From contig CAYQTL010000021.1 of assembly GCA_964420405.1 (NCBI GenBank), positions 1 through 57,971 on the forward strand: a stretch of 57,971 bases of DNA, written 5' to 3'. The translations under genes and the position numbers were made by a program. Positions 27,843 to 37,054 of the stretch are shown here, piece by piece. How positions within the stretch are numbered: position 1 is the stretch's first letter; every line of letters begins with the position of its first letter. A model generated the notes under the pieces. It had not been told where the DNA came from, ran no database searches, and saw only the letters and a list, made by a program, of their open reading frames with translations. This DNA is from CAYQTL01 sp964420405 (lineage in GTDB: Bacteria > Acidobacteriota > Thermoanaerobaculia > Thermoanaerobaculales > Sulfomarinibacteraceae).

Positions 27843-29273
27843 TCAGCTCTCGTCGTCGAGCTCGAGAACCATGGTGAGGTTGGTCCGGCCGGGCACGTTG
27901 AACGGCAGGCCGGCGGTGATGACCACGCGATCGCCTCCGCAGGCGGCGCCGACCTCCCGGACCCATCGCCGGGCGGTCTCGAGCAGGTCGGGGCCGGACC
28001 CGACCACCTCGGCGACCACCGGGATCACCCCCCACGACAGGGCCAGCTGGCGCGCGACCTCGACCCGCGGCGTGATCCCCACCACCGGCACCGAGGGTCG
28101 CAGCCGGGAGACCAGGCGGGCGGTGCTCCCCGAGAAGGTGAACGCGACGATCGCGGCCGCCTCCACGTCCCGCGCGAGACGGCCGGCCGCCCGGCTGAGG
28201 GCGCCGGCCGTGCGGGGCAGCAGCGGCGACACCGGCTCGCGCAGGGCCTCCTCGCCGTCCAGCTCGGGCTCCACCTCGCGGGTGATCCGGTCCAGCACCC
28301 GCACCGCCTCCGCGGGATACTCGCCGATGGCGGTCTCCTCGGACAGCATCACGGCGTCGGTGCCGTCGAGCACCGCGTTGGCGACGTCGCTCGCCTCGGC
28401 GCGCGACGGCCGCGGGTTGGAGACCATCGACCGCAGCATCTGGGTCGCCGTGATCACCGGCTTGCCGGCCCGGCGGGCGCGGTCGATGATCCGCTTCTGG
28501 ATCACCGGCACCTGCTCGACGGGCATCTCGACGCCGAGGTCGCCCCGCGCCACCATCACCCCGTCGACCGCGTCCAGGATCGCGTCGAACCGCTCGATCG
28601 CCTGCGGCTTCTCGATCTTGGCCACCAGCAGCGGCGGCACCTCGCGGTCGCCGAGCAGGGCCCGCACCGGCTCGACGTCGCGCTCGTGGCGCACGAACGA
28701 CAGCGCCACCATGTCGACCCCTTCCTGGAGGCCGACCTCCAGGTCCGCGCGGTCCTTGTCGGTGAACGACGGGACCCGCAGCGCGGTCCCCGGGAGGTTG
28801 ACGCCCTTGTGGGAGCTGACCCGGTCGCCCACCAGCACGGTGCAGCGGAGCCGGTCCTCCAGGCGTTCGGCCACCTCCAGCTCCACCATGCCGTCGGCGA
28901 GAAGGATCCGCTCGCCCTCGTCCACGTCCTCCAGGAGGTAGGGGTAGCCCACCGGGAGAGCTCCGGCAGGACGGCTCTCCGCGTCGGGAGCGAGCTCGAC
29001 TGTGTCGCCCGCGCGAAGCTCGCGCTCGCCGCCGTCGAGCCTTCCGAGGCGGATCTTCGGCCCGCCCAGGTCCTGCAGGATCGCGACCTCCCGCCCGACC
29101 GAGCCCGCCACCTCCCGGATCCGGCGGATCGTGTGCCGGTGGGTCTCGCGGTCGCCGTGGGAGAAGTTGAGCCGGATGACGTCGGCGCCGGCCTCGAGCA
29201 GCGAGCGGATCCCGTCGCGGCTCGAGGTGGCCGGCCCGAGGGTGCACACGATGACGGTCCGCCGACGGCCCAT
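27843..29273 (-). CDS. pyk: Pyruvate kinase
   Basis: Glycolytic enzyme converting phosphoenolpyruvate and ADP to pyruvate and ATP. The N-terminal VIVCTLGPATSSRDGIRSLL and LNFSHGDRETH, the active-site motif LLVAKIEKPQAIERFD, the metal-ligand region GVMVARGDLGVEMP, and ITATQMLRSM with DGTDAVMLSEETAIGEYP are all present, followed by the C-terminal allosteric domain. Length 476 aa is normal. It is monocistronic and divergent from the secreted NTF2-like protein. Confidence 0.96.
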   Translation of the reverse strand: MGRRRTVIVCTLGPATSSRDGIRSLLEAGADVIRLNFSHGDRETHRHTIRRIREVAGSVGREVAILQDLGGPKIRLGRLDGGERELRAGDTVELAPDAESRPAGALPVGYPYLLEDVDEGERILLADGMVELEVAERLEDRLRCTVLVGDRVSSHKGVNLPGTALRVPSFTDKDRADLEVGLQEGVDMVALSFVRHERDVEPVRALLGDREVPPLLVAKIEKPQAIERFDAILDAVDGVMVARGDLGVEMPVEQVPVIQKRIIDRARRAGKPVITATQMLRSMVSNPRPSRAEASDVANAVLDGTDAVMLSEETAIGEYPAEAVRVLDRITREVEPELDGEEALREPVSPLLPRTAGALSRAAGRLARDVEAAAIVAFTFSGSTARLVSRLRPSVPVVGITPRVEVARQLALSWGVIPVVAEVVGSGPDLLETARRWVREVGAACGGDRVVITAGLPFNVPGRTNLTMVLELDDES

Positions 29274-29379
29274 GTGCCGCTCATGATACCGGGTGCCGGT
29301 GCCTTCCCCAACGGACCGGCGGTGCTCGCCCGAAGGACGAGACGCTGTCGGCGGATAGATTCACAGAAGGGAGGTGTGC

Positions 29380-30558
29380 ATGTCCGCTTCACGCCGCACG
29401 ATCTTCGCGGGGGCCTCGGCCGTCGTGCTCCTGCTGCCGGCCGGGGCCGCCGCCCAGGGGGAGGACGACGAGACCTGCTGCTTCGCCAACGTGCGCTACG
29501 CCGGCGTCTGCCGCGTGGTGCCCGAGCCGGACCGGGACTGCGGCGACGTCCTCGCCTACCTGAACGACATCGCCAGCACCGGCCGGCGCTACTGCGGCTC
29601 GACGTGGATCCGTCGCGGCTGGAGCCGGGTGCCGTGCGACGGGTCGCCGACCGACGTGAAGATCCGGCCCACGCCGTACACCGGGGAGCCCGTCGCACGG
29701 GTGCCTCCGGGGGGCGAACCGCCCGCTTTCGAGCCGCCCGAGGGAGAGCCCCCGGGGTTCGAGCCACCCGAAGGTGACGCCCCCGCCGGCGAGGTAGCCT
29801 CCCGGCCGGCCTCGGCGGAGCCGGTGTTCCTGACGCCGACCGCCCCACAGGAGCTCGGCACGGCCGGCGGCACCGACGAGGTCCGGGTCCGCCTCGAGCA
29901 GCCCGTCGACGACACCCTCGTCGGCCGCGGCGAGTTCACCGGGCGCCTGATCGAGCCGCTGGCGGCAGACGACGGTACGGTCCTCGCCCCCAGGGGCGCG
30001 CTGGTGTTCGGGACCGTCGAGCCGTCCGCCGACGGGCGGACCCGGCTGCGGTTCAGCCACGTGCTGGTGGACGACGAGATGCTGCCGATCGAGGGCAGCG
30101 CCGGGTTGGCGCCCGAGGACCCCGCGGCGCTGGGAACGGGGGCGGTGGTGGCGGCTCCGGTGAGCGGAATCGGCACGCTGTCGCCCGGCCTGACCTCGCT
30201 CCGGCGGGCCGTCCAGCAGTGGAGGGAGGCGTTCGTCGCCGGCGACGTGGAGGGCGTGATGCGCTGGTACTCGGACCACGCCGTGATGTCGCCGCCGGCC
30301 TCCGCCCCGGTCTCCGGACGCGGGAGGATCGCCGCCTACTGGCAGCGCAGGCTCGACGAGCGGCCGGGCCGGGTCGAGCTCGAGAACGTCGACGCGGGGG
30401 TCGAGGGCACCCTGGGGTTCGCCGCGGCGCGTTACCGGCTGCTCGACGACGCGGAGGAGACGATCTCCTCCGGCCGCGTTCTGGAGGTATGGCGCCTGCA
30501 CGGCGGCCAGTGGCGGATCGAGCGCGCCTCCTGGACGGTCGAGCCGGCGTCCCGGTGA
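29380..30558 (+). CDS. Secreted protein with Pro/Glu-rich linker and C-terminal SnoaL/NTF2-like domain
   Basis: A 392-aa product. The signal peptide (RRTIFAGASAVVLLLPAGAA-AAQ) leads into a Cys-containing region (CCFANVRYAGVC, CGDVLAYLND, YCGSTW) that may be disulfide-bonded. A repetitive linker (GGEPPAFEPPEGEPPGFEPP) joins a central beta-rich domain (VDDTLVGRGEFTGRLIEPLA), and the last 115 residues (LRRAVQQWREAFVAGDVEGV, then WYSDHAVMSPP and WRLHGGQWRIERASW) match the NTF2/SnoaL-like fold. I chose ATG 29380 with AGAAGGGAGG 5 nt upstream; a GTG lies two codons earlier. The function is unknown. Confidence 0.75.
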   Translation: MSASRRTIFAGASAVVLLLPAGAAAQGEDDETCCFANVRYAGVCRVVPEPDRDCGDVLAYLNDIASTGRRYCGSTWIRRGWSRVPCDGSPTDVKIRPTPYTGEPVARVPPGGEPPAFEPPEGEPPGFEPPEGDAPAGEVASRPASAEPVFLTPTAPQELGTAGGTDEVRVRLEQPVDDTLVGRGEFTGRLIEPLAADDGTVLAPRGALVFGTVEPSADGRTRLRFSHVLVDDEMLPIEGSAGLAPEDPAALGTGAVVAAPVSGIGTLSPGLTSLRRAVQQWREAFVAGDVEGVMRWYSDHAVMSPPASAPVSGRGRIAAYWQRRLDERPGRVELENVDAGVEGTLGFAAARYRLLDDAEETISSGRVLEVWRLHGGQWRIERASWTVEPASR

Positions 30559-31057
30559 CGCGCGACGGGTGGGCCTGGAGGTCCCACGGCAGATCCGTGC
30601 GAAGGTGAGAGGGTGCGAGGGCGCGGACGTGGCTGGCGGATCGGGTCGTGCTCGCCCGTGCGTCCTCGTGGACAGCCCGGCGCGACCTCAGGATGACGCA
30701 GGAGGGAGACGACCACCTCGGCACCGTCACCCTGAGCGCAGGTCCACGAGCGCAGGCTTCCGGCTGGCGTGCGTCGCGGGCCGACTCGGGCTCGCGCGGG
30801 TCCACATGCGGGGCTCGAACGGATGCGTGCCGGCTGGAAGCCGGCGCTACGGAGCCGCTCGACGGCAACCCCACCCCGAGGGCAGGCCCCTCTGCCGGGC
30901 CGGAGCCGAAGAACCCCCATCGACCTCCCCACGCACCGTCCGCCCCGCCCCCTTCACACCTTCTCACCTCGGCACCTGCGCCCCTGCGAACCTCGTCCCA
31001 GACGAGCGATGCGGCCCGGAGGCCGCATCGTGCATCGCGCAACGGAAGCGGCGGCGC
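30559..31057. repeat. Intergenic region with dispersed repeats
   Basis: Contains two degenerate copies of the CCTCAGGATGACG repeat (near 30686-30698 and the CACCCTGAGCGCAGG form near 30730) and one REP palindrome (GCCGGCTGGAAGCCGGC, about 30829-30845). No gene or terminator stood out. Confidence 0.6.
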
Positions 31058-33013
31058 CTACCGCAGGTACCGCCAGCGCACGAACACCCCGATCCGGTCG
31101 GCGTCGAAGTCGGCGATCTCGAAGCCCTCCTCGGCGTACTCGTTGGCCTCGTACTCGAGCGACGCGCCCCACTGGGATGAGAAGTCGTAGGCCAACCTCG
31201 CGAACGCGCGGTCGAGCTCGAACGGAAGCGAGCCGTCGTTCTCGAGGGTCGAGTACCCCGCCGTCAGTGACAGCGGTTCGATCACCCGCCACTGGATGCT
31301 GCCCTCGAGGACCTCGCCGTCCTCGCTGTGCAGCGACGGCTCGAGGCCGAAGTCCTGCGGGCGACGGATCGTGAGCGCCGAGTCGGTCTCGTACCGGTCC
31401 CACGCCAGCCGCAGGCTGAAGGTCTCGAGCGGATGGATGTCGAGATCGAGCGCCCAGTGGTCGGTGTCGGCGTCGAGCTCCAGATCAGGAGTGTCGTTGT
31501 CGGCGGTGATCCGCTCGATGGTGCCGAGCACGGTGAAGGAGGGGCACGGGGCCCAGTCGAAGCGGGCTCGGGTGCGTTCGCGGTCGAGGAAGTCGGTCCG
31601 CACGACCGCCGCGTCGGCATCGTCGGAGACGTAGTCGAGGAGGATCTTCAGGTCGCCGGCGTCCACGCCGACCCCGAAGTTGAGGCTCTCGACCTCGCGG
31701 TCGTAGGAGCCTTCCTGACCGAACGGGAGGATGATCTGGGCCGCGTCCTGGTTGACGCCGACCGAGATGTCGCGCAGGGCCCAGCCGGCCCAGGCCCGGA
31801 ACGGCCCGAGGTCGCGGACGCTGAAGGTGGCGTCGAGGACGTCCTCCTCCCGCTCGTAGCTGTTGTCGATCTCGACCAGCTCGGACACGTCCCGCGGATC
31901 GGCGCCGCTGAAGTTGAAGGTACCCAGGTACAGATCCGAGATCAGGGCCCAACCCTCCAGCTCGCGGTGGGCGCGCTCGAAGCCCACGTCGAGGGTCAGC
32001 TTCGAGCCGAGGTCGATCCCGGTGCGGACGGCGCCGCGCCAGGACGGGTTCTCGGTGCGGCTCTCCACCGACTGCTCCAGCGAGTCGAAGAAGCGGGAGA
32101 TCCGGTACGACACCAGGCTGCCGGCCAGCAGCTCGTCGGAGCTGGTGTCGAGCTCGGCGTCGGCATACACGTACGATGCGCTCAGCCGGATCGTGCCGTC
32201 ACCGGTCGCCCCGGACAGGTAGGCCGTCGTCACCGGCGTGTCGACCTCGCTCCGGGTCGTGCGCCGCAGCGAGTCGGCGGACACGTCGCGGCCGAGCACC
32301 GGGCGGTCGTTGACGCCTCCCCCCGCACCGGGCGCCAGGTCGGCGGTGTCGGTCGACTCGAAGTCCCGCCATCCCTGGATGACGGCGCCGCGGAAGGTCC
32401 CGAGCCGGAACGCCGCACCGATCCGGAACTCCTCCTCGGTCTCCTCGAGCTCCGAGCGCAGGACCCATTCGTCCTGGCCCTCGTGGTAGGTGGTGCGACG
32501 CGGGCCGTCGACCTCGTTGAAGCGGTAGCCGACGATGGGTGTGATGGCGCGGCCCGGCAGGATCTCGATCTCGAGGTCCATCATGTGCCGGTCCCGGTCC
32601 CAGGTGTGCAGGCCGGGAGTGACCCCGTCGGCGATCCCGGGGTTCGCCCATCCCGGCAGCGCGCTGAACAGCTCGTACTGCCGGTAGTCCAGGGTCAGGC
32701 TGTAGACGCCGTCGAGGTCACCGGTGAGGCGGAACCGGCCGGCGGGGCTGCCGCCGAAGCCGGACGCGGACACGCGCAGGCGGTCGAGCAGGTCGAGCTC
32801 GCCGTCGGTGTCGATCACGACGACCGACAGGTCGTTGAGGACGAACCCGCTGTCCTCGTTGAGCTGGGTGCGCTGCATGTCCTCGTTGCCGGACACGTCG
32901 ACCCACTGGTAGCCGATCTCGACGTCGGCCGAGGTCGTCTGGGCGCCGGCCCCGGGGGCGAGGGCCGCGACCACGACGAACGAAGCTGCGAGAACGAGGC
33001 GGCTGTGTCTCAT
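31058..33013 (-). CDS. mtrB: MtrB/PioB-family outer-membrane barrel of the extracellular electron transfer conduit
   Basis: A 651-aa protein: signal peptide to about residue 24 (ALAPGAGAQ), then MtrB-type strands throughout, including GYQWVDVSGNEDMQRTQLNE with GFVLNDLSV, LTLDYRQYELFS, and a C-terminal strand ending VFVRWRYLR. MtrB barrels form the sheath around a decaheme MtrA and hold the surface cytochrome MtrC/OmcA. It follows the decaheme gene by 9 bp and has GGAGG before ATG. It lacks the CXXC sometimes seen near the N-terminus of proteobacterial MtrB. Assignment rests on context plus strand pattern. Confidence 0.88.
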   Translation of the reverse strand: MRHSRLVLAASFVVVAALAPGAGAQTTSADVEIGYQWVDVSGNEDMQRTQLNEDSGFVLNDLSVVVIDTDGELDLLDRLRVSASGFGGSPAGRFRLTGDLDGVYSLTLDYRQYELFSALPGWANPGIADGVTPGLHTWDRDRHMMDLEIEILPGRAITPIVGYRFNEVDGPRRTTYHEGQDEWVLRSELEETEEEFRIGAAFRLGTFRGAVIQGWRDFESTDTADLAPGAGGGVNDRPVLGRDVSADSLRRTTRSEVDTPVTTAYLSGATGDGTIRLSASYVYADAELDTSSDELLAGSLVSYRISRFFDSLEQSVESRTENPSWRGAVRTGIDLGSKLTLDVGFERAHRELEGWALISDLYLGTFNFSGADPRDVSELVEIDNSYEREEDVLDATFSVRDLGPFRAWAGWALRDISVGVNQDAAQIILPFGQEGSYDREVESLNFGVGVDAGDLKILLDYVSDDADAAVVRTDFLDRERTRARFDWAPCPSFTVLGTIERITADNDTPDLELDADTDHWALDLDIHPLETFSLRLAWDRYETDSALTIRRPQDFGLEPSLHSEDGEVLEGSIQWRVIEPLSLTAGYSTLENDGSLPFELDRAFARLAYDFSSQWGASLEYEANEYAEEGFEIADFDADRIGVFVRWRYLR

Positions 33014-33022
33014 GGTGGCCTC

Positions 33023-33871
33023 CTACTTCCGCAGCGTCGGCGAGGTGTTGGAGCCGTGGACGGCCACGTGGCAGACGGTGCAGTTCCGCCACCGCGGGCT
33101 GCGCAGGTCGTGGGTGGACACCGGCTGGGAGCCCAGCGTGCCGCTGCCGATCGGGCTGTGGCACTCCAGGCACAGCTGGTCCACGCGCGATCGGGTCAGC
33201 GCGTGGGGGTTCGACGACCCGTGCGGCTCGTGGCATGACATGCAGTCGCCCGACACCCCGTGGACGTGCGGGAACACGTACGGCCCGCGCAGATCGGAGT
33301 GGCAGCTGACGCATGCCGAGTCCCCCGACCGGTCGACCCGGAGGCTGCGCTCACCCGGCCCTCCGTGGGGGTTGTGGCACGCGATGCAGTCGAGGCCGGC
33401 GCGGCCGAGCTGGTGGCCGTAGGGCCGCTCGAACGACCGCACCGCCCGGGGATGGCAGTCGGCGCAGAGGTCGTTGGGCGCCGCCACCAGCAGCGCCTGC
33501 CGCGGCGGCTCCTCGGGATGGACCCGATGGCACGACTCGCAGGCGACGCCGCGGGCGAGGTGGACCTCGCCGCCCTCGAACGCCGAGTGGAGATCCGAGT
33601 GGCAGCTCTGGCATGTCCTGGCACCGTCGACGCCCCGCGGCACCATGATGTACTCGGGATCCCCGCCCTCCTCGATGTGCCGGTCGCCGTCGCCGTGACA
33701 GCTCTCACAGGTCGGGGCGTCGGCACGGTCGAGGGAGTGGGGCGTGAGCGACCAGCTCTCGGCGACGTCGTCATGGCACATGGCGCAGTCCTCGTCGGTC
33801 GCGGCGACGGCGACGCCGGCCAGCGCCGTCGCCGTCAGGATCGCGAGGATCGCCGGAGTGAGCTTGTGCAT
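33023..33871 (-). CDS. mtrA: DmsE/MtrA-family periplasmic decaheme cytochrome c
   Basis: A 282-aa exported protein with exactly ten CXXCH motifs (CAMCH, CESCH, CQSCH, CESCH, CADCH, CIACH, CVSCH, CMSCH, CLECH, CTVCH), each followed by distal His residues for bis-His coordination. The spacing and the phrases CHPRAVRSFERPYGHQLGR and CLECHSPI match MtrA/DmsE/PioA proteins, which thread through the MtrB barrel and move electrons across the outer membrane. ATG 33871 is chosen for its signal peptide (LTPAILAILTATALAGVAVA) and the AAGGAGG site. It is the middle gene of the mtrCAB-type operon. Confidence 0.94.
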   Translation of the reverse strand: MHKLTPAILAILTATALAGVAVAATDEDCAMCHDDVAESWSLTPHSLDRADAPTCESCHGDGDRHIEEGGDPEYIMVPRGVDGARTCQSCHSDLHSAFEGGEVHLARGVACESCHRVHPEEPPRQALLVAAPNDLCADCHPRAVRSFERPYGHQLGRAGLDCIACHNPHGGPGERSLRVDRSGDSACVSCHSDLRGPYVFPHVHGVSGDCMSCHEPHGSSNPHALTRSRVDQLCLECHSPIGSGTLGSQPVSTHDLRSPRWRNCTVCHVAVHGSNTSPTLRK

Positions 33872-33932
33872 GCCCGCCTCCTTGGTGGCACCGGCGGCCC
33901 GCCGTCGCCGGCGGGCCGCTCTCGTGGAACTG

Positions 33933-35990
33933 TTAGTGGGCATGGACCTTCATGACCGAGAACTCGCGGTTGTCGCCGTGACACGCCGCGCACGACTCGC
34001 CGAACGGCGCCGTGTTGGTGTATGCGTGGGCGGCGGCGTCGACGCTGTCGTGGCACGCAAGGCACGCCGCGCTGGCAGGCGGCATCGGCGAGATGAAGTC
34101 GCGGTCGGCGGTGCTGGTCGGCAGCGAGCCGTCCGGCACCGGGACGCCGTAGGTGCCGGGCAGGTGGCAGCCCTCGCAGGTCCGCAGGTCGCCCGGGTAG
34201 CCGACGTGGCTGTAGTCGTGGACGCTGCCGCGGAACCCGTAGACGACGAACGGGTCCTCGAGCAGGTGGCCGGTGTGGATCCGGTGGATCAGCCACTTGA
34301 AGTGGACCGACTCCGGCTGGCCGGCGTCGGCCGGCCGGACGTCCACGTCGGTCTCGAGCGGGTTGTGACAGATCAGGCACGACTCGATGGCGAACCGCTG
34401 CCCGCCGTGCAGCGAAAGCACGTCGTGGCAGACGTTGCACTTTTCGAGGCTGACGACCTCGCGACGCGGAACCGGCATCGAGTCGGTGACCGCCGCGAAG
34501 GCGATCGGGTTGAACGCCGCCTCGCGAACCTGGAGGCCGTCGGCGGAGCCGTCGTCGATGATCACGTTGCGGTAGACGTCGGCGCTGAATCCCCAGCTGC
34601 CCATCGCGTCGTCGGGCAGCGGGGTGGTCATGGTGAAGACCCAGGCGTTGCCCGAGGGCACGGGGTCGACGATGTTCTCGGTGAAGTACCTGGCATAGTC
34701 GGTGGTGGGGCCGCCGACCTGGAGCCGCAGCTGGTCGAGCGACGCCGGGTCGACCGGCGAGCCGTCGCCGTTGGTCAGCGTGAAGGTGACGGTCGGCGTC
34801 ATTCCGGGTCCGGCACCCGTGACCTCGAGGATCTCCATGTTGAGGCCGGCCAGCTGCTCGGACCTGGTGGGGATGGTGTGGGCGCCCATCACCGAGATGT
34901 CGAACTCGCGGTCACCCTGGGGCGGGTGGCAGTTGGCGCAGGCGTCGTCGTCGAGCTGCGGGATCGGGTGGTTCTCACCGGTCTCCCAGACGATGTCGTC
35001 GTGGCAGCTGCCACAGGTGTCGCGGGCCGGCCGCGTGAACCAGATGTGGCCCTCGGGCGAGTCGGCCGGGTGGCAGCGGACGCAGTTGCGCAGCTCCTGG
35101 GGGTAGGCGACGTTCGAGTAGTCGTGGACCGACTGCCGGAAGCCGATGATCTGGTACGGCATGCCGGCCTGGACGCTCGGCAGGTTCTCGCCGGCGTGGA
35201 TCTTGTGGATCATCACCTTCATGTCGACGGAGTTGCCGGTGTCAGGGTCGATCTCCCCGGTGTTGTGGCACAGCACGCACAGCTTGACGTCGCGGCGGCT
35301 GCCACCGTGGAACGCGAGCTGCTCGTGGCACGAGTTGCAGGTGGCGTCGTCCATCGCCGCCCACTCCTGGTCGACCGCGCCGCCGGCGGGCACCCAGTCG
35401 TACACCACGTTGTCGTAGTAGGTCTTCTCGACCAGGTCCTGGAGGTTCCTGCTCGCGTAGATCCCCAGCGAGTGGGTCTTCGACGCAGGGAAGTCCGCGG
35501 GCAGCTCGGTCCCGAAGGTGTACCGGATGCGGCCCGTGCCGAGGTCTTCGACGGTGCCGCCCGAGTCTGCCGAGGCCTGCACCGCACTGTCGCCCGTGAT
35601 CGGCGACGTCTGCACCCGCGTGGTGTAGGCGGTGTAGTCGCGCTCGTCGCCGTCGTACCACGCGAGGATGAAGCTGAAGCTCACCGCTCCGGGGGTCAGG
35701 ACGCCGTGGCGGTCGAGCGGCTGGCCGAGGTCGTCGGCGTAGCTCAGGGTGACCACGGGGTGCCTGTCCGCCGGGATCTCGACGCTCTCCACCGTGATCT
35801 GAAGGCCAGGTCGGATCCACTGGTACTCCTCGACGCTGAGGTAGTGCTCCGGCTCCGACGCCGAGTACAGCGCCTTCGGATCGGGCGGACTGTCGGCGGA
35901 TCGGACGTCCGCCGGGTCATGGGCCACCATCGACAGGGTGATGGCGCCCACGGTCGACAGCAACACCAGGCCACGCTGGATCGAGATCAT
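33933..35990 (-). CDS. OmcA/MtrC-family outer-surface decaheme cytochrome c
   Basis: A 685-aa exported protein with ten CXXCH motifs in two pentaheme clusters: CNSCH, CVLCH, CVRCH, CGSCH, CANCH in the first half and CNVCH, CLICH, CEGCH, CLACH, CAACH in the second. Each is preceded by a beta-rich domain, the architecture of MtrC/OmcA (domains I/II and III/IV). Family phrases such as MIHKIHAGENLP, IGFRQSVHDYSNVAYP and LIHRIHTGHLLEDPFVVYGF are duplicated between halves. These cytochromes reduce metals, flavins or electrodes at the cell surface. No lipobox is seen after the signal peptide, unlike Shewanella MtrC. ATG 35990 follows GGAGGAGG. First gene of the operon. Confidence 0.94.
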   Translation of the reverse strand: MISIQRGLVLLSTVGAITLSMVAHDPADVRSADSPPDPKALYSASEPEHYLSVEEYQWIRPGLQITVESVEIPADRHPVVTLSYADDLGQPLDRHGVLTPGAVSFSFILAWYDGDERDYTAYTTRVQTSPITGDSAVQASADSGGTVEDLGTGRIRYTFGTELPADFPASKTHSLGIYASRNLQDLVEKTYYDNVVYDWVPAGGAVDQEWAAMDDATCNSCHEQLAFHGGSRRDVKLCVLCHNTGEIDPDTGNSVDMKVMIHKIHAGENLPSVQAGMPYQIIGFRQSVHDYSNVAYPQELRNCVRCHPADSPEGHIWFTRPARDTCGSCHDDIVWETGENHPIPQLDDDACANCHPPQGDREFDISVMGAHTIPTRSEQLAGLNMEILEVTGAGPGMTPTVTFTLTNGDGSPVDPASLDQLRLQVGGPTTDYARYFTENIVDPVPSGNAWVFTMTTPLPDDAMGSWGFSADVYRNVIIDDGSADGLQVREAAFNPIAFAAVTDSMPVPRREVVSLEKCNVCHDVLSLHGGQRFAIESCLICHNPLETDVDVRPADAGQPESVHFKWLIHRIHTGHLLEDPFVVYGFRGSVHDYSHVGYPGDLRTCEGCHLPGTYGVPVPDGSLPTSTADRDFISPMPPASAACLACHDSVDAAAHAYTNTAPFGESCAACHGDNREFSVMKVHAH

Positions 35991-36448
35991 CACGTCCTCC
36001 TCCTAGCGCCGCGTCGGCGCCCCCACGTCGGCATCCGGCGCCGGACGCTCCGAAGGTGGACCCGCTCCTCCCACGACGCGTGCCGACATACCAGGCCGAT
36101 ACCGTCTCGGAAACATCATTTTCGAGATCCAGCGTCTCGCACTCGGGCCCGGATGTCAACAGCTAAAAGGAACTACTCGCGCCGAGAATCTGGGGGAAAC
36201 TCCTGATTCCATGTGGGTAAATGCACTTCATCGGGCCTTCACAGCTCCACCGACGAGGTCCCGTCGCCGTGTCTCATCTGTGCACAGCCAGCTGCAATTG
36301 AATCTTTACTCAATTCTTCAACATTCAGGCGAGCCGGACCTTGCGGGACGCGCGAGCCGCCCGGAAACACGGTCTCAACGGACGCCCGGACGACACCCTT
36401 GCCGCCACTGTCGCCATCCGCCGCCGGTCTCAGACGACGGAACCCGCC
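35991..36448. promoter_or_regulatory. Long upstream region of the cytochrome conduit operon with an AT-rich island
   Basis: About 450 bp without a gene. Between about 36150 and 36340 the GC content drops sharply relative to the rest of the window. It contains the inverted repeat AATTGA-N8-TCAATT (36296-36315) and, nearer the operon, CGAGA-N7-TCTCG (about 36123-36139). These are candidate regulator sites for the conduit operon; no clear -35/-10 pair was fixed. Confidence 0.4.
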
Positions 36449-36964
36449 TCACTCCTGGGAGCCGTCGCCCGAGCCGCCGGCAGCCGACGTCGGCGCACGC
36501 ACGATGACCTGGGGGTCGACCTCGGCCACCGTCTTTCCGTCCAGGTTCTCGACCCGCAGCGCGTACACCCAGGTTCCCGCCCGCGCGGGCCGGCCACTGT
36601 TGGCGAACCCGTCCGGACGCGTGATGACGCGGTGCAGCTTCGGGAACAGCCCCGGGTCACCTCCCGGCTTGCTCTCGAACCGGAGCCGGTGCCCGTCGGG
36701 CATTCCCGACAGGACCCAGCACACCCGGTTCGGCTGCTCGGCCTCGGGCTCGAGGAACACCTCCACCGAGTCGGGCTGCACCGTGATCCGGCCCGCGTCG
36801 ACGTCGACGGCGATGTCGACCCGCACGACACGGTCATCGCCATCGGGACACCGCCGCTCCTGCGCAGAGACCGGAGCCCCGGCCACCGTCGCCATCACGG
36901 CCACCGCCCACACCCCCGCGGGAGTCCACCTCCGGCACACCGACCTGAACGCTCGTCGCTCCAT
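36449..36964 (-). CDS. Secreted protein of unknown function
   Basis: A 171-aa product with a signal peptide (WAVAVMATVAGAPVSAQ). The mature part is a single beta-rich domain with two cysteines (RRCPDGDDR and NRVCWVLSGMPDGHRLRF), suggesting one disulfide, and ends in a Gly/Ser-rich tail. The sequence VRVDIAVDVDAGRITVQPDS reads like an Ig-like fold. It is divergent from the kinase gene (90 bp between). ATG 36964 follows GGAGG. No family was recognised. Confidence 0.6.
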   Translation of the reverse strand: MERRAFRSVCRRWTPAGVWAVAVMATVAGAPVSAQERRCPDGDDRVVRVDIAVDVDAGRITVQPDSVEVFLEPEAEQPNRVCWVLSGMPDGHRLRFESKPGGDPGLFPKLHRVITRPDGFANSGRPARAGTWVYALRVENLDGKTVAEVDPQVIVRAPTSAAGGSGDGSQE

Positions 36965-37054
36965 CTCACACCTCCATGCTGTCCGAAGTGCGCACTCTAT
37001 GACATAATCGCGGATGCGACGCAAGCTCAAAACACGAACGGAGATCGAGACCTC

